From NCBI RefSeq assembly GCF_051020955.1, contig NC_135016.1:11302001-11366000 (forward strand): DNA of 64,000 nt, written 5' to 3'. Origin of the DNA: Megalopta genalis (lineage: Eukaryota; Arthropoda; Insecta; Hymenoptera; Halictidae). The translations under genes were made by a program, and so were the position numbers. This document shows, piece after piece, positions 9,503 to 20,255 of the stretch. The notes under the pieces are model-generated. The model had not been told where the DNA came from and did not search any database. It worked only from the letters and a program-made list of their open reading frames with translations. Positions within the stretch are counted from its first letter, which is position 1, and the number at the start of each line of letters is the position of its first letter.

Positions 9503-12500
9503 GTCTCTGTCTCTCTCTTAATATCTCTCTCTCTCTTAGTCTCTCTCTCTCACTTAATTTCTCTCTGTCTCTCTCTCTCTCTTAATATCTCTCTCTCTCT
9601 TAGTCTCTCTCTCTCTCACTTAATTTCTCTCTGTCTCTCTCTCTCTTAATATCTCTCTCTCTCTTAGTCTCTCTCTCTCACTTAATTTCTCTCCTCTCTC
9701 TCTCTCACTTAATTTCTCTCTCTCTCTCTCTTAGTCTCTCTCTGTTAATCTCTCTCTCTCTCTCTCTCTCCCTTAATATCCCCCCTCTCCCTTAATCTCT
9801 CTTTCTTTTCCTCTTTCCTAATTTCTCTTCTTCCCAATCTTTTAACGATTAACTATCACCAGACTGTGGTTTTTATACATTTATGGCAAAAAGAAGTAGT
9901 TTCAATTTAAGATAGCAGAGATATTACAAGAATTTAAAAACATAATTCTATTATTTTCGATTTGATAAAAGTATTGAAGAAGGAGAACACTTAGTATCTA
10001 GTTTGTATTTCTTGTATAATTGATGTAGAGAATATAATTGATATCATAAGACTGACGTCATTTTTATTCAATTCAATAAAATTCCTTAATGTTATGAAAT
10101 TATTTAGGTGATTGGCGTGACTGTCGAAGTATTAAATTCTCTTTTTTAATCTCTAAACTCTTTCTGTCTCTCTTAATCTCGTTTAATCTAGTTTAAGCTC
10201 TCTCTCTCTCTCTCTCTCTCCCTTAATCTCTCTCTCCTAATCTCTCTCTCTCTCTCTTTCTTAATCTCTCTCTCCTAATCTCTCTCTCTCTCTCTTTTTC
10301 TTGTGAAGTGGACACGACGGTCTGCCATGTCATAATATTATTTCACCGGGAAACGGAAGACGAATCATCCTGTGAGCGATATTCCGCAAAGCGGATTCCA
10401 TGTCTTTAATCCGGTGGATTGCTCTGCGCGATAATCTACCTTGTTATTGACTGGCCTTAAATATGGATCGCTATGCGCGCCATTTTCGGACGTAATTAAG
10501 TGTTAACCGGACGTTGGACATACCTACACCGGTCTCAATGAGTATTATAATTATCGCTTTAATGAAGCCACTCATTATCAGACACCGCTGGATACAGACT
10601 AGTTCGACCTGCGGTTTTCGTTAGAATTTTAGCCAGATATAGCAGTGTTTCTAAGTATGATCTATGTTAACCCTTGGTCCGCGGTTATCCGGTCGTTATA
10701 GCACAATGTTCATTTCCACGATCAATTGGATGAAAGTAATTGCTGTTACACCAGGAACAGCCGAGTAAGTAATTGATCTACAAGAAGAATTTTCAAAAAT
10801 GTGGCGAGAAGAATTAACGAATAAAGATCAGAATTATTTGAATCATCGTCAATCGTATATTTGTTAAAATGATTGGTCGTCCGTGGATTAATTATTGCTC
10901 TGTGAATTTTATGTTTGTGATAGGAATGAGTTGGTATGATTGAAAACTATAGACAATATTAAATGAATAGTAAATGTTAAGTAGTAAATGTAGTTAAGTA
11001 AATGTATCAATTAAAGCTTATTAAAATTATTAATGGAAGTATGACGTATCTGTTAGACTACCGCTTTTTGCAAATAATTTTTATTCTGCATAAAGATCCA
11101 CGCTCTAACAATCATTTTCTCTGCTTGTATTCGGTGTTCGAAGGTGGTAAAATATTTATCTACGTTTTTATTCTGCGATTTCTGAGGCGGAAAGGACGAA
11201 CAATCTTATTTTTGGGATATCGTTCTTCTCAACTGTTTCCCCATGATCTTTTTGTAAAATTTGAGTCGCAATGTTCGAAAGCAATTTTTGTCGAAAATTG
11301 TCACAACGTCCCTGATCGTTTTATTCTATCCGGACTTCAGTTGAACTTCTCCATCCTTTCTCTTATCTGTTGAAAGGAAAACTTCTCTCGGAAGTCGGTC
11401 TCCAAAGTTTGCATATTCTGAACGATTTCCAGTTGAATTGCTAACCACTTCAAAGACTGCTGATTAAATGTGACACAATTTTGTAGACAAAACAATTGAG
11501 AAACATCATTTTATATTTTTTCTGATATGAAACAATTGCAACTTTTCCATAATTTTGTTCATATATTTTCTATTAAACCAGTCCCTCTAAAATAACGAAA
11601 AATTGAAGTCGTTTAATTGTTCTTTCGAAGATAAATATTCTAAATTTATTAAACAAGGTTAGATTACTCGAAACGATACACATTCAGGGATTATATCTCG
11701 CCTCGAAGAACTCAAAGACAGCTACGAAAACTATCAAGATGTCCAAATCACCATCAGACTATATTAATAATACAACACAACGATTGTATAGAAAGAAATC
11801 AACAATTGGGCGTCGTCTTCGGAGTATCAAAAAATCCAGCTATAAAGGTTTACGTTGTTTCTGTTTCAAGATCTGACATCGTTAAAAACCACGAATTGGC
11901 CAAGGAAAAAGTCGTCAGGGCGTTAATAGATCCGGCCGGACGCTGTGGAAGACTCGTCGATTACCGGAAGCGATCGTAGGCCGGATTACAGAGCCGGAGC
12001 CAAGTTGAAAATTTCATGGACGATAAACTTCAATGATAAAGTTTATTGGCTGTGTGTCGCAGCCGGCACCCAGCAGAGGCAGAAATTCTGTTCCCGCGGA
12101 CAGAAAGTTCGTTCCGGCGTGCTGTCAAGATTGTTACAAGCCTGTTAAACGGGGAAAGAGCCGGGAAGAGATTGTGTCGTGCGACACCCTCTCGTTCTAT
12201 TTCGCGTTCCAACCCTTCCGCTTTATTTGCGCCCTAAATAAAATGTAACATACCGGATTAAAAGATACAAAAGGTAAATGCTCTCCAACCGTTTGACCCT
12301 TTTCGCAGTAAACAGGTCACGTGTGCTCGAGCACAATGCCGAAACGAGAAGCGGAAAGACGCTTTCACGTTTCGCGCTGCGTTTTAAATACCCGCCCCCC
12401 CTCTCACTCTGGTCATGTTAGCGAGGCGTCACTGTATTACAGTTACTGGCTCGAACTCCTGCACGTTTTCCTTCCTCTGTGGCAACCTCCGCTTGCATCA

Positions 12501-14386
12501 CCGCCATTTTACAGCGCATCCAATCCGAAGTGAACCCTGTCGTGCGTTAGACCATGTACAGGGTGTCCATCAGCAAACGTCGTTTGAGATGTTTCGTATA
12601 AATATTTAAAGAAGACAATATTTATGAAGTCGATTTCAACTGTAAATTTGATTCGGATGTCGCAGTTATTTTCAGTACGAGCATAATGTTAATAAGTAAA
12701 CCTGAGACTTTTACGCACGAAAATTATGCAGAATGTGTATGACATTTTTTCACGGAAAACGTGTAGATATGCGCGATATTATGTATATACCATGTAAAGT
12801 GTTAAGTCTCATATTAGGTATCGAGAAACGTTTTACAGTAATTCTGATATGAGCCGTTTATTTTGAAAGTGGCATAAGTCACTTTACCGTAATGAAAAGT
12901 GGTGACTTTTTAATGTTTATACGAAATTATTTATACTGAGAAAAATATCAGTATCCCGAGATAACAAAAATACAAGTAAATCTTCTCGAAAGTTAGCATC
13001 CATATTTTTAAACGTGTTAATAAAACGCAAACCCTTAAATATATCGACTTAAAAACAAAGTGACTTATGTCACTTTCAAAATAAACGGCTCATATATTAT
13101 GCTTCAAAATACAATTGTATTACACTTCCAATTTTACTTCTAATTACAAGCATTTTGACCATATTTTATGACGTTAAATTAATGGCGTCCGTCGGTAAGA
13201 AGTAATTTGTACGCCAAAAATGTCCGCTCTACATCACATGATTTTAAATTACAGAGACTGGGTCACCACATATTACCATTTCGATTTACATGGCTATCAT
13301 TACTCGTTGCGAAAAAAGTTTTAGAGAAGATTCGAATGGCGTCGAGTGTGGCATATTCCGGTGCCACTAGTTCTCTCGCTGGTGGTCACGGGTCGGTCAT
13401 ATAAAGGTCAGCTCAGTTTTTTAAAATGGGAAGTCATATTTTTTAATGGACCAATGTGTGCATCTTAATGTTAGTTATAAAAATGTATTAATCTATTGGG
13501 TTGGCAACTAAGTAATTGCCGATTTGTTCAATGAAATATAAAATTTTTTTTTCTTGGAATGAAGTTTAATCTGTAATGATTTTCCATTTTGTTCGATGAC
13601 CTTTTGCCATCTCTCTGACAACTTGAAACTTCCACGCTCGTAGAAAGTCTGATCCTTTTCGGCCAAAAACTGAGTTAAGTGAAATTTTACAGCGTCATCA
13701 CGTTTTACCACGAAGGGAGTTGTCCAGGGATCGAAATAAGTGGTAATCCGATGGCGCGAGATCAGGGCTATATGGTGGGTGTAACATCAATTTCCAAGCA
13801 ATATCCATCAATTTTTGCCGAGTGGACAAAGACGTGTGCGGCCTAGCATTGTCCTGCTGGAAAATGACACCTTTACGATTGACCAATTCTGGTCGCTTTT
13901 TCTTGACCGCTGCATTCAATTTGTTCAGTTGCTAACATTCACGGATAATAAAAAATAACATAATAATAATAATAATGATAATTTTGTAATATAACATTTA
14001 CGGATATCATAAAAACGGGAGTGAAAGACATCTATAACTGAAGTCGGCAATTACTTAGTTGCCAACCCAATACTAACGTTGAAAAATGAACGGTTTAGGA
14101 GATATTCTGAAACGAATTACCTGATAATCAGCGTCGGGAAGAATATATTGCTAAAAATCAGACTGCCATAGATCGAGGCGAGGGTGAACGTGCCAAGCGA
14201 CTGGTCGGCGTTGATGGAGCTCTGAAGATTGGTGGCGCCCATGAACGCCGTGAAATTCACCATGAACGCGACGCCGATCACGAGAACGTTTTTCGTGATC
14301 CTCCATCTCTCGGACGGCTTGTATCCCGTGCTCTCCGTCGGCACTTTGACGAACTGTCCCGACGTTTCGGTTTTATCGAACGACAT
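4748..14386 (-). CDS. UNC93-like: UNC-93-like transmembrane protein gene, 5' part (three exons, continues beyond left edge)
   Basis: Join of 14386-14121, 8917-8631 and 4973-4748, read on the minus strand. The joined frame is open for 259 residues plus two bases. Visible hallmarks of the UNC-93 family (MFS-like, about 12 membrane segments, usually 450-600 residues) are WRITKNVLVIGVAF and NLQSSIN near the N-terminus, SIYGSLIFSNIFFPTL, LGCKWTISLS, a glycine-rich AGLLVGIGAGPLW stretch, RFFGVFFMFYQ and VWGNLISS, then a Cys-containing loop and another membrane segment. Worm UNC-93 regulates a two-pore potassium channel and vertebrate UNC93B1 carries Toll-like receptors; the role of insect homologues is less clear, so no specific function is claimed. 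Introns are 5203 and 3657 bp. The C-terminal half is absent: no matching exon was found between 1 and 4747, so intron 3 exceeds 4.7 kb. Confidence 0.92.
5190..5330. repeat. AT-rich microsatellite
   Basis: Repeats of ATATAATATA and AAATATTAAATA type in intron 2. Confidence 0.8.
5575..5587 (+). other. Dispersed motif copy, ATGCATAAAATCA
   Basis: Preceded by ATAA, giving the 16-mer ATAAATGCATAAAATC shared exactly with 50487 and, inverted, 44567. In UNC93-like intron 2. Confidence 0.7.
6954..6999 (-). mobile_element. Truncated end of the GAGCCG 4-bp-TSD MITE family
   Basis: Matches, inverted, the first 46 bases of the copy at 12851, including GAGCCGTTTATTTTGAAAGT and the following GGCATAAGTCAC. 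The end is followed by ATAT. The other half is missing. Confidence 0.75.
8631..8917 (-). CDS. UNC93-like: UNC93-like coding exon 2
   Basis: The 287-bp exon is entered at TTGCAG and left at GCAG followed by GTACGT, a strong donor. It completes the split Ser codon and then encodes WLGCKWTISLSILTYVPF, the segment FYPKFYTMIPAGLLVGIG, then LWCAKCTYL and, near the end, RFFGVFFMFYQMAQVWGN. These are the family's third to fifth membrane segments. The acceptor's polypyrimidine tract is weak; about 90 bases further upstream in the transcript lies the long GA-repeat tract (CT on the plus strand). One base of the last codon is carried into exon 3. Confidence 0.93.
9010..9842. repeat. 800-bp polypyrimidine (CT)n-rich tract in intron 1
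   Basis: Nearly uninterrupted C and T on the plus strand. Higher-order units of CTTAATATCTCTCTCT, CTTAGTCTCTC and CACTTAATTTCTCTC recur several times between 9480 and 9740. In the UNC93-like transcript it reads as (GA)n, ending about 90 bases upstream of the exon 2 acceptor. Confidence 0.9.
10139..10303. repeat. Second (CT)n tract in intron 1
   Basis: CTTAATCTCTCTCTCCTAAT-type repeats, related to the longer tract to its left. Confidence 0.85.
12851..13091 (+). mobile_element. GAGCCG-family MITE, full copy, 4-bp target duplication ATAT
   Basis: The ends are GAGCCGTTTATTTTGAAAGT and its inverse, continued by GGCATAAGTCACTTT, one of the longest terminal repeats in the window (over 30 bp). Flanked by ATAT (12847-12850, 13092-13095). 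241 bp, no ORF. In intron 1 of the UNC93-like gene. Confidence 0.85.
13496..14070 (-). mobile_element. Deleted mariner, copy A, 50 bp from the exon 1 splice site
   Basis: 575 bp flanked by TA. The ends are TTGGGTTGGCAACTAAGTAA and its inverse. The transposase lies on the minus strand and has lost its N-terminal half; the remaining part keeps VIFQQDNARPHTS (second catalytic Asp) and HPPYSPDLAPSDYHLF (third), then breaks by a short deletion after RGKT (13698-13919 and 13508-13711 are the two frames), with another frameshift at the C-terminus. Full mariners are about 1.3 kb. It sits in UNC93-like intron 1. Confidence 0.92.
14121..14386 (-). CDS. UNC93-like: UNC93-like coding exon 1 (start codon exon)
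   Basis: The ATG is at 14386-14384 and is the only in-frame ATG before the conserved region; the -3 base is A (ACA ATG), a good insect start context. The exon encodes 88 residues: a polar N-terminal tail of about 28 residues rich in Ser/Thr/Lys, then a membrane segment at about 33-53 and a second at about 68-88, separated by the family motif NLQSSIN. It ends in AG followed by GTAATT, a good 5' splice site, leaving two bases of a split codon (AG+C = Ser). The frame stays open upstream, but without an ATG. Confidence 0.93.
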
Positions 14387-14787
14387 TGTCCCGCCGTCTT
14401 CTTGACACCGATTCGGATCGCCGGTGGCACCGGTCGCGGTTGATCGCGGAGATCGCAGCAGCCACAGATCAGCCGATGCGTGTTCCGCGTGCACCGGGAT
14501 CGCTCGATACGCGAGAACACGGCCTCACTCGCCGAGAGCTGCACGAAGGGTCCCGCAGCGCGTCATGAATTATATTGATCAACGCGATTGAAATATCACC
14601 GCGATTCTCGACACCGGAGGATCCAACGGCGACCGCTTATCAATGGTCCTCGACCGTTTCCAGCGACTTTGAGGGACGACCTGTTAACGATACTTCGCTG
14701 CCGCTTCGACAGTGACGAACAAACGTCCACACGGTTTCATAATTCTGCTATGTGCATCGACCGATGCTCGTCGTTCCACTGCGAATC
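14387..14787 (-). promoter_or_regulatory. Probable 5' UTR / promoter-proximal region of the UNC93-like gene
   Basis: GC-richer sequence directly upstream of the start codon. On the minus strand a good 3' splice-site sequence, CTCTGTTTCAG followed by GATTCG, ends at 14788, so 14787-14387 may be a 5' UTR portion spliced to an unseen non-coding exon further right. No TATA box stands out. Only cDNA could place the transcription start. Confidence 0.35.
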
Positions 14788-15002
14788 CTGAAACAGAGAT
14801 ACCGCGAGAAATTATTACGTTTCGTGTCACGGGGAACGATGTACATATTTCTTGCCGGTCAGAAACTGATCGAGTGACGATAGGATTCAATGTTCAGTCA
14901 TCAGTTTGTTTATTTCAGCGCGGTCGCATTGACTGCGAGGTCATTAGCGACCACACGGCTCGCAATTAACTGTACCATAATGAATTTGTGGTTTATATTG
15001 TA

Positions 15003-15128
15003 AAATGTACTATAATATATATAACTATATACATACATAATAGTATATAATATATTATATATAATATATATATATATATATAACTATAATATATAGTTAT
15101 ATATATAATATATATATTGTAAATATAA
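15003..15128. repeat. AT microsatellite
   Basis: TATA/ATATAT repeats with short palindromes such as TATAACTATA. Confidence 0.85.
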
Positions 15129-15138
15129 CAGGATATTT

Positions 15139-15518
15139 CAGGGTATTCCAAAATTATGGTACTTCCAGGAAATGAGGGGTTCCTGAGGCTATTCGAAGCA
15201 ACTTTTTCCTTGGCGCAAACGCAATCCGCGGCTTTGTTTACGAATTATTAACGAAAAACAGTGACCAATGAGAGTCGAGATCAGCTGGCGCGTGGTGACC
15301 GAGCCAATGAGCGGAAATGGGCTACGTCCGCACGTTGGTTTGGCCGCCTGGCTTCAACCGAGCTCACCGCTCATTGGTCACTGCTTTTCGTAAATAAAGC
15401 CGCGGATTACATTAGGATTACATTAGGATTACATTAGGATTACGTTAGGATAAAGTTACTTCAAATGACCCTAGGAAACCATTATTTTCTGTAAATACCA
15501 TAATTTTGGGACACCCTG
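15139..15518. mobile_element. 380-bp fold-back element upstream of the UNC93-like gene
   Basis: The left end CAGGGTATTCCAAAATTATG and right end (inverted) CAGGGTGTCCCAAAATTATG pair. The inverted arms continue inwards through AATCCGCGGCTTT and CAGTGACCAATGAG, over 100 bp in all. The right arm has an expansion of GATTACATTAG (four units, 15404-15450). No clear target duplication. The GC-rich centre carries CCAAT boxes in both directions. Confidence 0.75.
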
Positions 15519-16793
15519 CATAACGAGTCATATACAACATCTGGTAACAAATAATCGAACACCTTCTAAAACGTAATAACTTTTTCGAAACTGGACTAAA
15601 TCACTTGAAATTATGTTTAATATTAAACAGGTGAATTTACTGTACAATGACTAAAATATTTTTCTTTTTTAATTTTGATATTACTTGGAATGACAGAGAA
15701 AGTAAAAGGCTCATTTATGGTGAAATAGACAATAATAAGAAATGGACAATAATAAATAGACAATATTTATGAGCATTACTTGCATTCGAAAACTGAATAT
15801 TTCTTTCGAAGAAATATTTCAGCAATTAATAGTGTTTCCGGATCTTCACATCCCAACAGGACTTCGTCCCAGAATTCAATGCTCCAAAGTTCAGTTTCAT
15901 AGACGTTAATTTCACTTTTCCTTTCGATTCGTACTTTTATGCTCACTTTCATTCTTACTTCTATTCTTACTTTCATTCTCGCGTTTGTTCTTTCTGTTAT
16001 TCCCTCTTTTATTCTCCCTTTCGTTCTTACATTTACCCTTACGTGTTTGTTATCACTTTTATTTGGTCGATGCTTTTGCAGATGAAACTGTTGCATCGTA
16101 TCTCGCCGTTCCAAAAGTTGCTTCAACTTCTGCCAAAGTACCATTTAGCGGAAACTGCTTCAACCTTCCTCGTCATTTTATTCTCCCAAAGTGCAGACAC
16201 TGATTTTTATGCGCCACTTCGTTATTCGACAAGATCTCTAGCAAGGATCAGGAAGTTAATATACTGCATTTTGTAGTTAAACGTCGACTTTGTTTGCGAG
16301 GCTGTTTTGCCTTCATGAATCTTTGTTACATGCCCGGGGCTATGGTTCGTTTTTTTTCTTCTTTTTTTACGGCAGCGAGATAAGAATAACTTCACCACGT
16401 TACCATAACCGCGAAAGGCGAATGACCAGGGAGGAAGTAAAAACTGTGTCAGCTGTAACTTGTATCGGTAGAGGAGGCCTTGAATAACGTAGTCGGTGCT
16501 CATTCTGTTGCGACACACGCAACTATGTAATTACACGGTGTTAATTACATAGGAAAGGAGTGTTATTACACGTGTAGGAATATTATTCTGTGTTTATCTT
16601 TTAGAGAGAAAAGTGTCATGGTAAAAATTTGTAATTTAAAAAATTTTTTTAAAAATTTTAAACCAGGTACTTGACGATATAATGTTTTTCTTACGTCGTG
16701 GAAGAAAAGAAAGCTGATCCTTAGACTGCAGAATCAATGCCAAATAAAATTTGTCTGCACTGATTGCAATATATTAGACCTGCATAGACATTT
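15519..16793. other. No gene recognised
   Basis: The 122-residue minus-strand frame here (15776-16144) is driven by a TTACTTTCATTC-type simple repeat at 15930-16040 and resembles no known protein to me. Confidence 0.4.
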
Positions 16794-16934
16794 CAGCCGT
16801 TTATTTTGAAAGTGGCATAAGTCACTTTTTCAAAAAAATCGAGTTAATGGTAACACTAATTACAATTGAACGGTATCTTTTCATTTAAAAAAAAAAAGAA
16901 AAAGTGACTTATGACACTTTCAAATAAACGGCTC
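16794..16934 (+). mobile_element. GAGCCG-family MITE, short copy, target duplication ATTT
   Basis: 141 bp. Same terminal repeats (first base C instead of G), flanked by ATTT on both sides. The interior is mostly deleted and has an A-run. Confidence 0.82.
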
Positions 16935-16938
16935 ATTT

Positions 16939-17384
16939 ATTTCCGTTCTTAATCATTCTAATGGGTTTAAAATATTGTGATATAACAGTATTGGAAAATT
17001 CATTAAATGCTTTCATTGTTTTGCATTTGATCCACACATTTTTGCCATAAATACGTAAAATCCGCAATCTACTGATTATATTTAATTGCTACATCTCTGA
17101 CTCCATATTGTCGCTGACGATTACCGCAAACAATTATTTTCCCTTCCCTTTTATACAAAATTACGCATTGAATGCATGTGGTTGCAGAGATTGCAAAATA
17201 AATATTCTATACGTTCTTCCGCCGTTTTAATAAGTTAGAATCAGTATACAGTCCTGGACAAATACGTGTGGACACGACAATAAGTTTTCTAAATTTCGAT
17301 AAACAATTTGATTTGTTTTGAGACGATAGAAGGGCTGGTTCGCTAGACAATGCAAACAAAAATTTATGTTTGTTGGCATTTTGT
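16939..17384. other. No gene recognised
   Basis: Holds one motif copy (17051-17063). A stretch at about 17252 starting ACAGTCCTGGACAAAT resembles a Tc1-type end, but no partner end was found. Confidence 0.4.
17051..17063 (+). other. Dispersed motif copy, ATACGTAAAATCC
   Basis: Preceded by GCCATAA and followed by GCAATCTA, matching the 50490 copy on both sides. Confidence 0.6.
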
Positions 17385-17735
17385 ATTTTATATTTTAAAT
17401 TGACATTTTATACTTTAGATTTTAAATTAGTGTTGATATATTGAATATATTTATATTTATATTATATTTTAAATTAGCGTTCATATATTGGATATTATAT
17501 TTTAAATTGACATTTTATACTTTAGATTTTAAATTAGTGTTTATATATTGAATATTTATATTTATATTATATTTTAAATTAGCGTTCGTATATTGGATAT
17601 TATATTTTAAATTAGCGTTTTATATATCGGATATATATTTTAAATTAGCGTGTATATATTGGATATTATATTTTAAATTTTTTAGCGTTTATATATATGG
17701 GATATTATATTTTAAATTAGTGTTTATATGTTAGA
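17385..17735. repeat. AT-rich minisatellite, unit about 35 bp
   Basis: Units of TATATTGGATATTATATTTTAAATTAGCGT type repeated about nine times with length variation. Confidence 0.82.
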
Positions 17736-18593
17736 TATACAAGAATCTACACACAAATTTGGCAGTCCGCTGATTAGACGTAATATGATCGATAGCATTG
17801 AGATTGCTGAGGAAACGCATCGGTGTCCGACGACATTTTGTGATTTATCCCCTGATCACGTCGAGCGGTCAAGATAAATTTTAACAAGCAATAATTCTCG
17901 TACCGCGTTGCATCGTGTGCCAGTAATGACATCGGCTAGCATTCGATGGATCAACCCACAGATAACCGGTCTGTTTACTCTCTACCAATCGTGGTGGTTC
18001 AGAAATGATCCGCGACTGCCACGACAGTGTGCGCTCGAGGACGTTTAGCGTCAATAGCGCGAACAAATTTATCTTGGTGAATAACCGAGCCGGTCGCGTC
18101 GGAATCGCAACGGAACGTTGTCGATCCGATGTGTCAATTAACCCGCAACTTTTGTCACACATGTCAGCTCGATCTGAACGTTTGCTTCCATTAGAAATTA
18201 CTGCTCTACACGCGCGCACACCTGTCCCTCCGTTGTAATTGGAATATTGCAGAATTTAGGGTCAGTTGAATTTCTGCGAAGTCGCGAATAGAGTGGTCAT
18301 TTTAATACGTGTGTAATTAAATCATTAGTTCGCGTGCATTTTTGTGGTAATTAGAATGTGAATTCTTGCGATGATTCAATATTTCAATACCTTCTTTCCA
18401 GTAATTGGAATCGACAAAGAGGACTATATATTTTTAACTTTATCATTTGTATAATAATCAGCATAAGAGTTATTATAAGTTATATATTGTATGATTCGAT
18501 GTGTGTTTCATAATTACGATGTCTCATTGCTAGGATTTTGATCTACTTATAAATAAGATTAAAGAGCTATTATACACATAATCAAATCCTATA
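17736..18593. other. No gene recognised
   Basis: The overlapping frames at 17881-18238 on both strands show no domain, and no splice-coherent exon is apparent. Confidence 0.4.
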
Positions 18594-18597
18594 TTTG

Positions 18598-18807
18598 AGC
18601 CGTTTATTTTGAAAGTGGCATAAGTCACTTTAACGTAATGAAAAGTGGTGATTTTTTAATGTTTATACGAAATTATTTATACTGAGAAAAATATCAGTAT
18701 CTTCTCGAAAGTTAGCATCCATATTTTTAAACGTGTTAAAACGCAAACCCTTAAATATATCGACTTAAAAACAAAGTGACTTATGCTACTTTCAAAATAA
18801 ACGGCTT
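18598..18807 (+). mobile_element. GAGCCG-family MITE, copy with target duplication ATTT
   Basis: The interior matches the 12851 copy (CAGTATC...CTTCTCGAAAGTTAGCATCC) with an internal deletion of about 30 bp. Flanked by ATTT (18594-18597, 18808-18811). Confidence 0.85.
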
Positions 18808-18811
18808 ATTT

Positions 18812-19695
18812 ATAAAAATACGTACTTGACATAATCAGAATGTAAATTGTTGTGAGGATTTTATAAATCGTCTGATTTAGCTCTTTATTAATTGGAACCA
18901 ATTGCTTCAGAATTTTCATCAATTATTATTATAGTATACATTTATATAGTATATTGTTTAATTTACAGTTCATTACTTAGGTCAAATTGATTTAGAACTT
19001 TTATTAGGAATTGGATAATTTATAAATTCAATTTATATACATTTACCGCATGTTTGACTAATTACTAACAGAAATACATTTACGTAACAAAAAAAATGCG
19101 GATTCTAGTAAAACGTTGAATGTAAATGACGTAATGAATCTAATGAAATCGAATGTAAATATTCGTCTGTGTCAGCTACAATGCGACGTTTCTCGATCGG
19201 TCAGCAAAACATTTCACATTTTTCGACCGTGAATTTACGAAAGTTGGTCGTTCGTTGGTCGAAATAGCCGGATTTTTGCAAAGTTCTATAATGCAGTTTC
19301 TCTTCGCCCGATTGATAAGAGCAATCGCGGAAATGGAGAGGAAACGTTGAAGGCAGTCTACCGCGCAGGCGGACGTTGAAAAATGTAGGATGACCGGGCC
19401 AGGAGAAATGAGGATACTTGGAAGAAGTGTGAAACCTGCGAAACAACCGCTGCGCTGGCTACGTAGAAGTTACGTTAACTTGCCCGCGAATAATGTACGT
19501 GCCTGGACATCCCGGGCACTTTGTAGGTAATTTTAACCGGCAGCCGACTCTATCAGCTTTTTCTGCTTCGACCTGCATCTTCTTGGCAGTCCTGGCCACC
19601 GCGTTACTTTAGGATTAACGATCCCCTTTACTGTGCATACGTTCGCTCGTTTAACTGTCGCTGTAAGTTGCGTTAGAAGAAAGTTTAATTATATT
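18812..19695. other. No gene recognised
   Basis: AT-rich on the left; somewhat GC-richer at 19180-19620, without a recognisable product. Confidence 0.4.
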
Positions 19696-19899
19696 GGGTT
19701 GGCAACTAAGTAATTGCCGATTTGTTCAATGAAATAAGAAATTTTGTTTTACTTGGAATGAAGTTTAATCTGTAATGTATTTTCCATTTTGTTCGATGAC
19801 CTTTTGCCATCTCTCTGACAACTTGAAAATTCCACGCTCGTAGAAAGTCTGATCTTTTTCGGCCAAAAACTGAGTTAAGTGAGATTTTACAGCGTCATG
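19696..19899 (-). mobile_element. Truncated mariner, copy D (3' end only)
   Basis: Starts TTGGGTTGGCAACTAAGTAA after TA and matches the 3' end of the other copies, including the codons for LSERWQKVIEQ, then stops at AGCGTCATG. The second end is absent. It lies inverted relative to copy B, 355 bp away. Confidence 0.85.
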
Positions 19900-20053
19900 C
19901 AGATAGATCTGCGATCTAATAATCGTTGGAAGCAATCAACTAGTGACAATCGACTAGTGACTAATTTGTCGAGATTCTACTGTACTTTCTTAATACATTC
20001 CTAATCAAGATTAATCGCTTATGTGTTCAATTTATATTGAATTATGCAGCTAA

Positions 20054-20250
20054 GTAATTATTAGTACTAATTGATAGTACCTGATTTAACAGGTAGCATC
20101 TACTGAGGTATTACTGTACTTTCTTTATTATTATTATTACATTATTATTTCCCTTATTACTTATTATTATTATTACTTTATTGTATTAATTATTAGTAAT
20201 AATTGATAGTACCTGATTCAACAGGTAACATCTATTGAGATATTACTTCC
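20054..20250. repeat. Duplicated 130-bp unit between two mariner copies
   Basis: TAATTGATAGTACCTGATT and the following CAACAGGTA(A/G)CATCTA occur at about 20070 and 20200 with an ATT-rich microsatellite between. Confidence 0.7.
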
Positions 20251-20255
20251 TACTA

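Larger units (their letters stand above)
8918..14120 (-). other. Intron 1 of the UNC93-like gene
   Basis: Bounded by GTAATT (14120) and TTGCAG (8918). Apart from the CT tracts (9010-9842, 10139-10303), the 4-bp-TSD MITE (12851-13091) and the deleted mariner (13496-14070), nothing was recognised. 10304-12845 is unremarkable AT-rich DNA with a short GC-richer patch at 12330-12560. Confidence 0.85.

Noticed and set aside
10667..10700. TTAACCCTTGGTCCGCGG as a piggyBac-like left end
   Set aside because: No matching inverted end with TTAA was found on either side.
11560..11640. Possible copy of the 22587-23020 element
   Set aside because: Only a short stretch around CCCTCTAA is shared, with no ends.
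17252..17275. ACAGTCCTGGACAAAT as a Tc1 end
   Set aside because: No partner end and no transposase sequence nearby.
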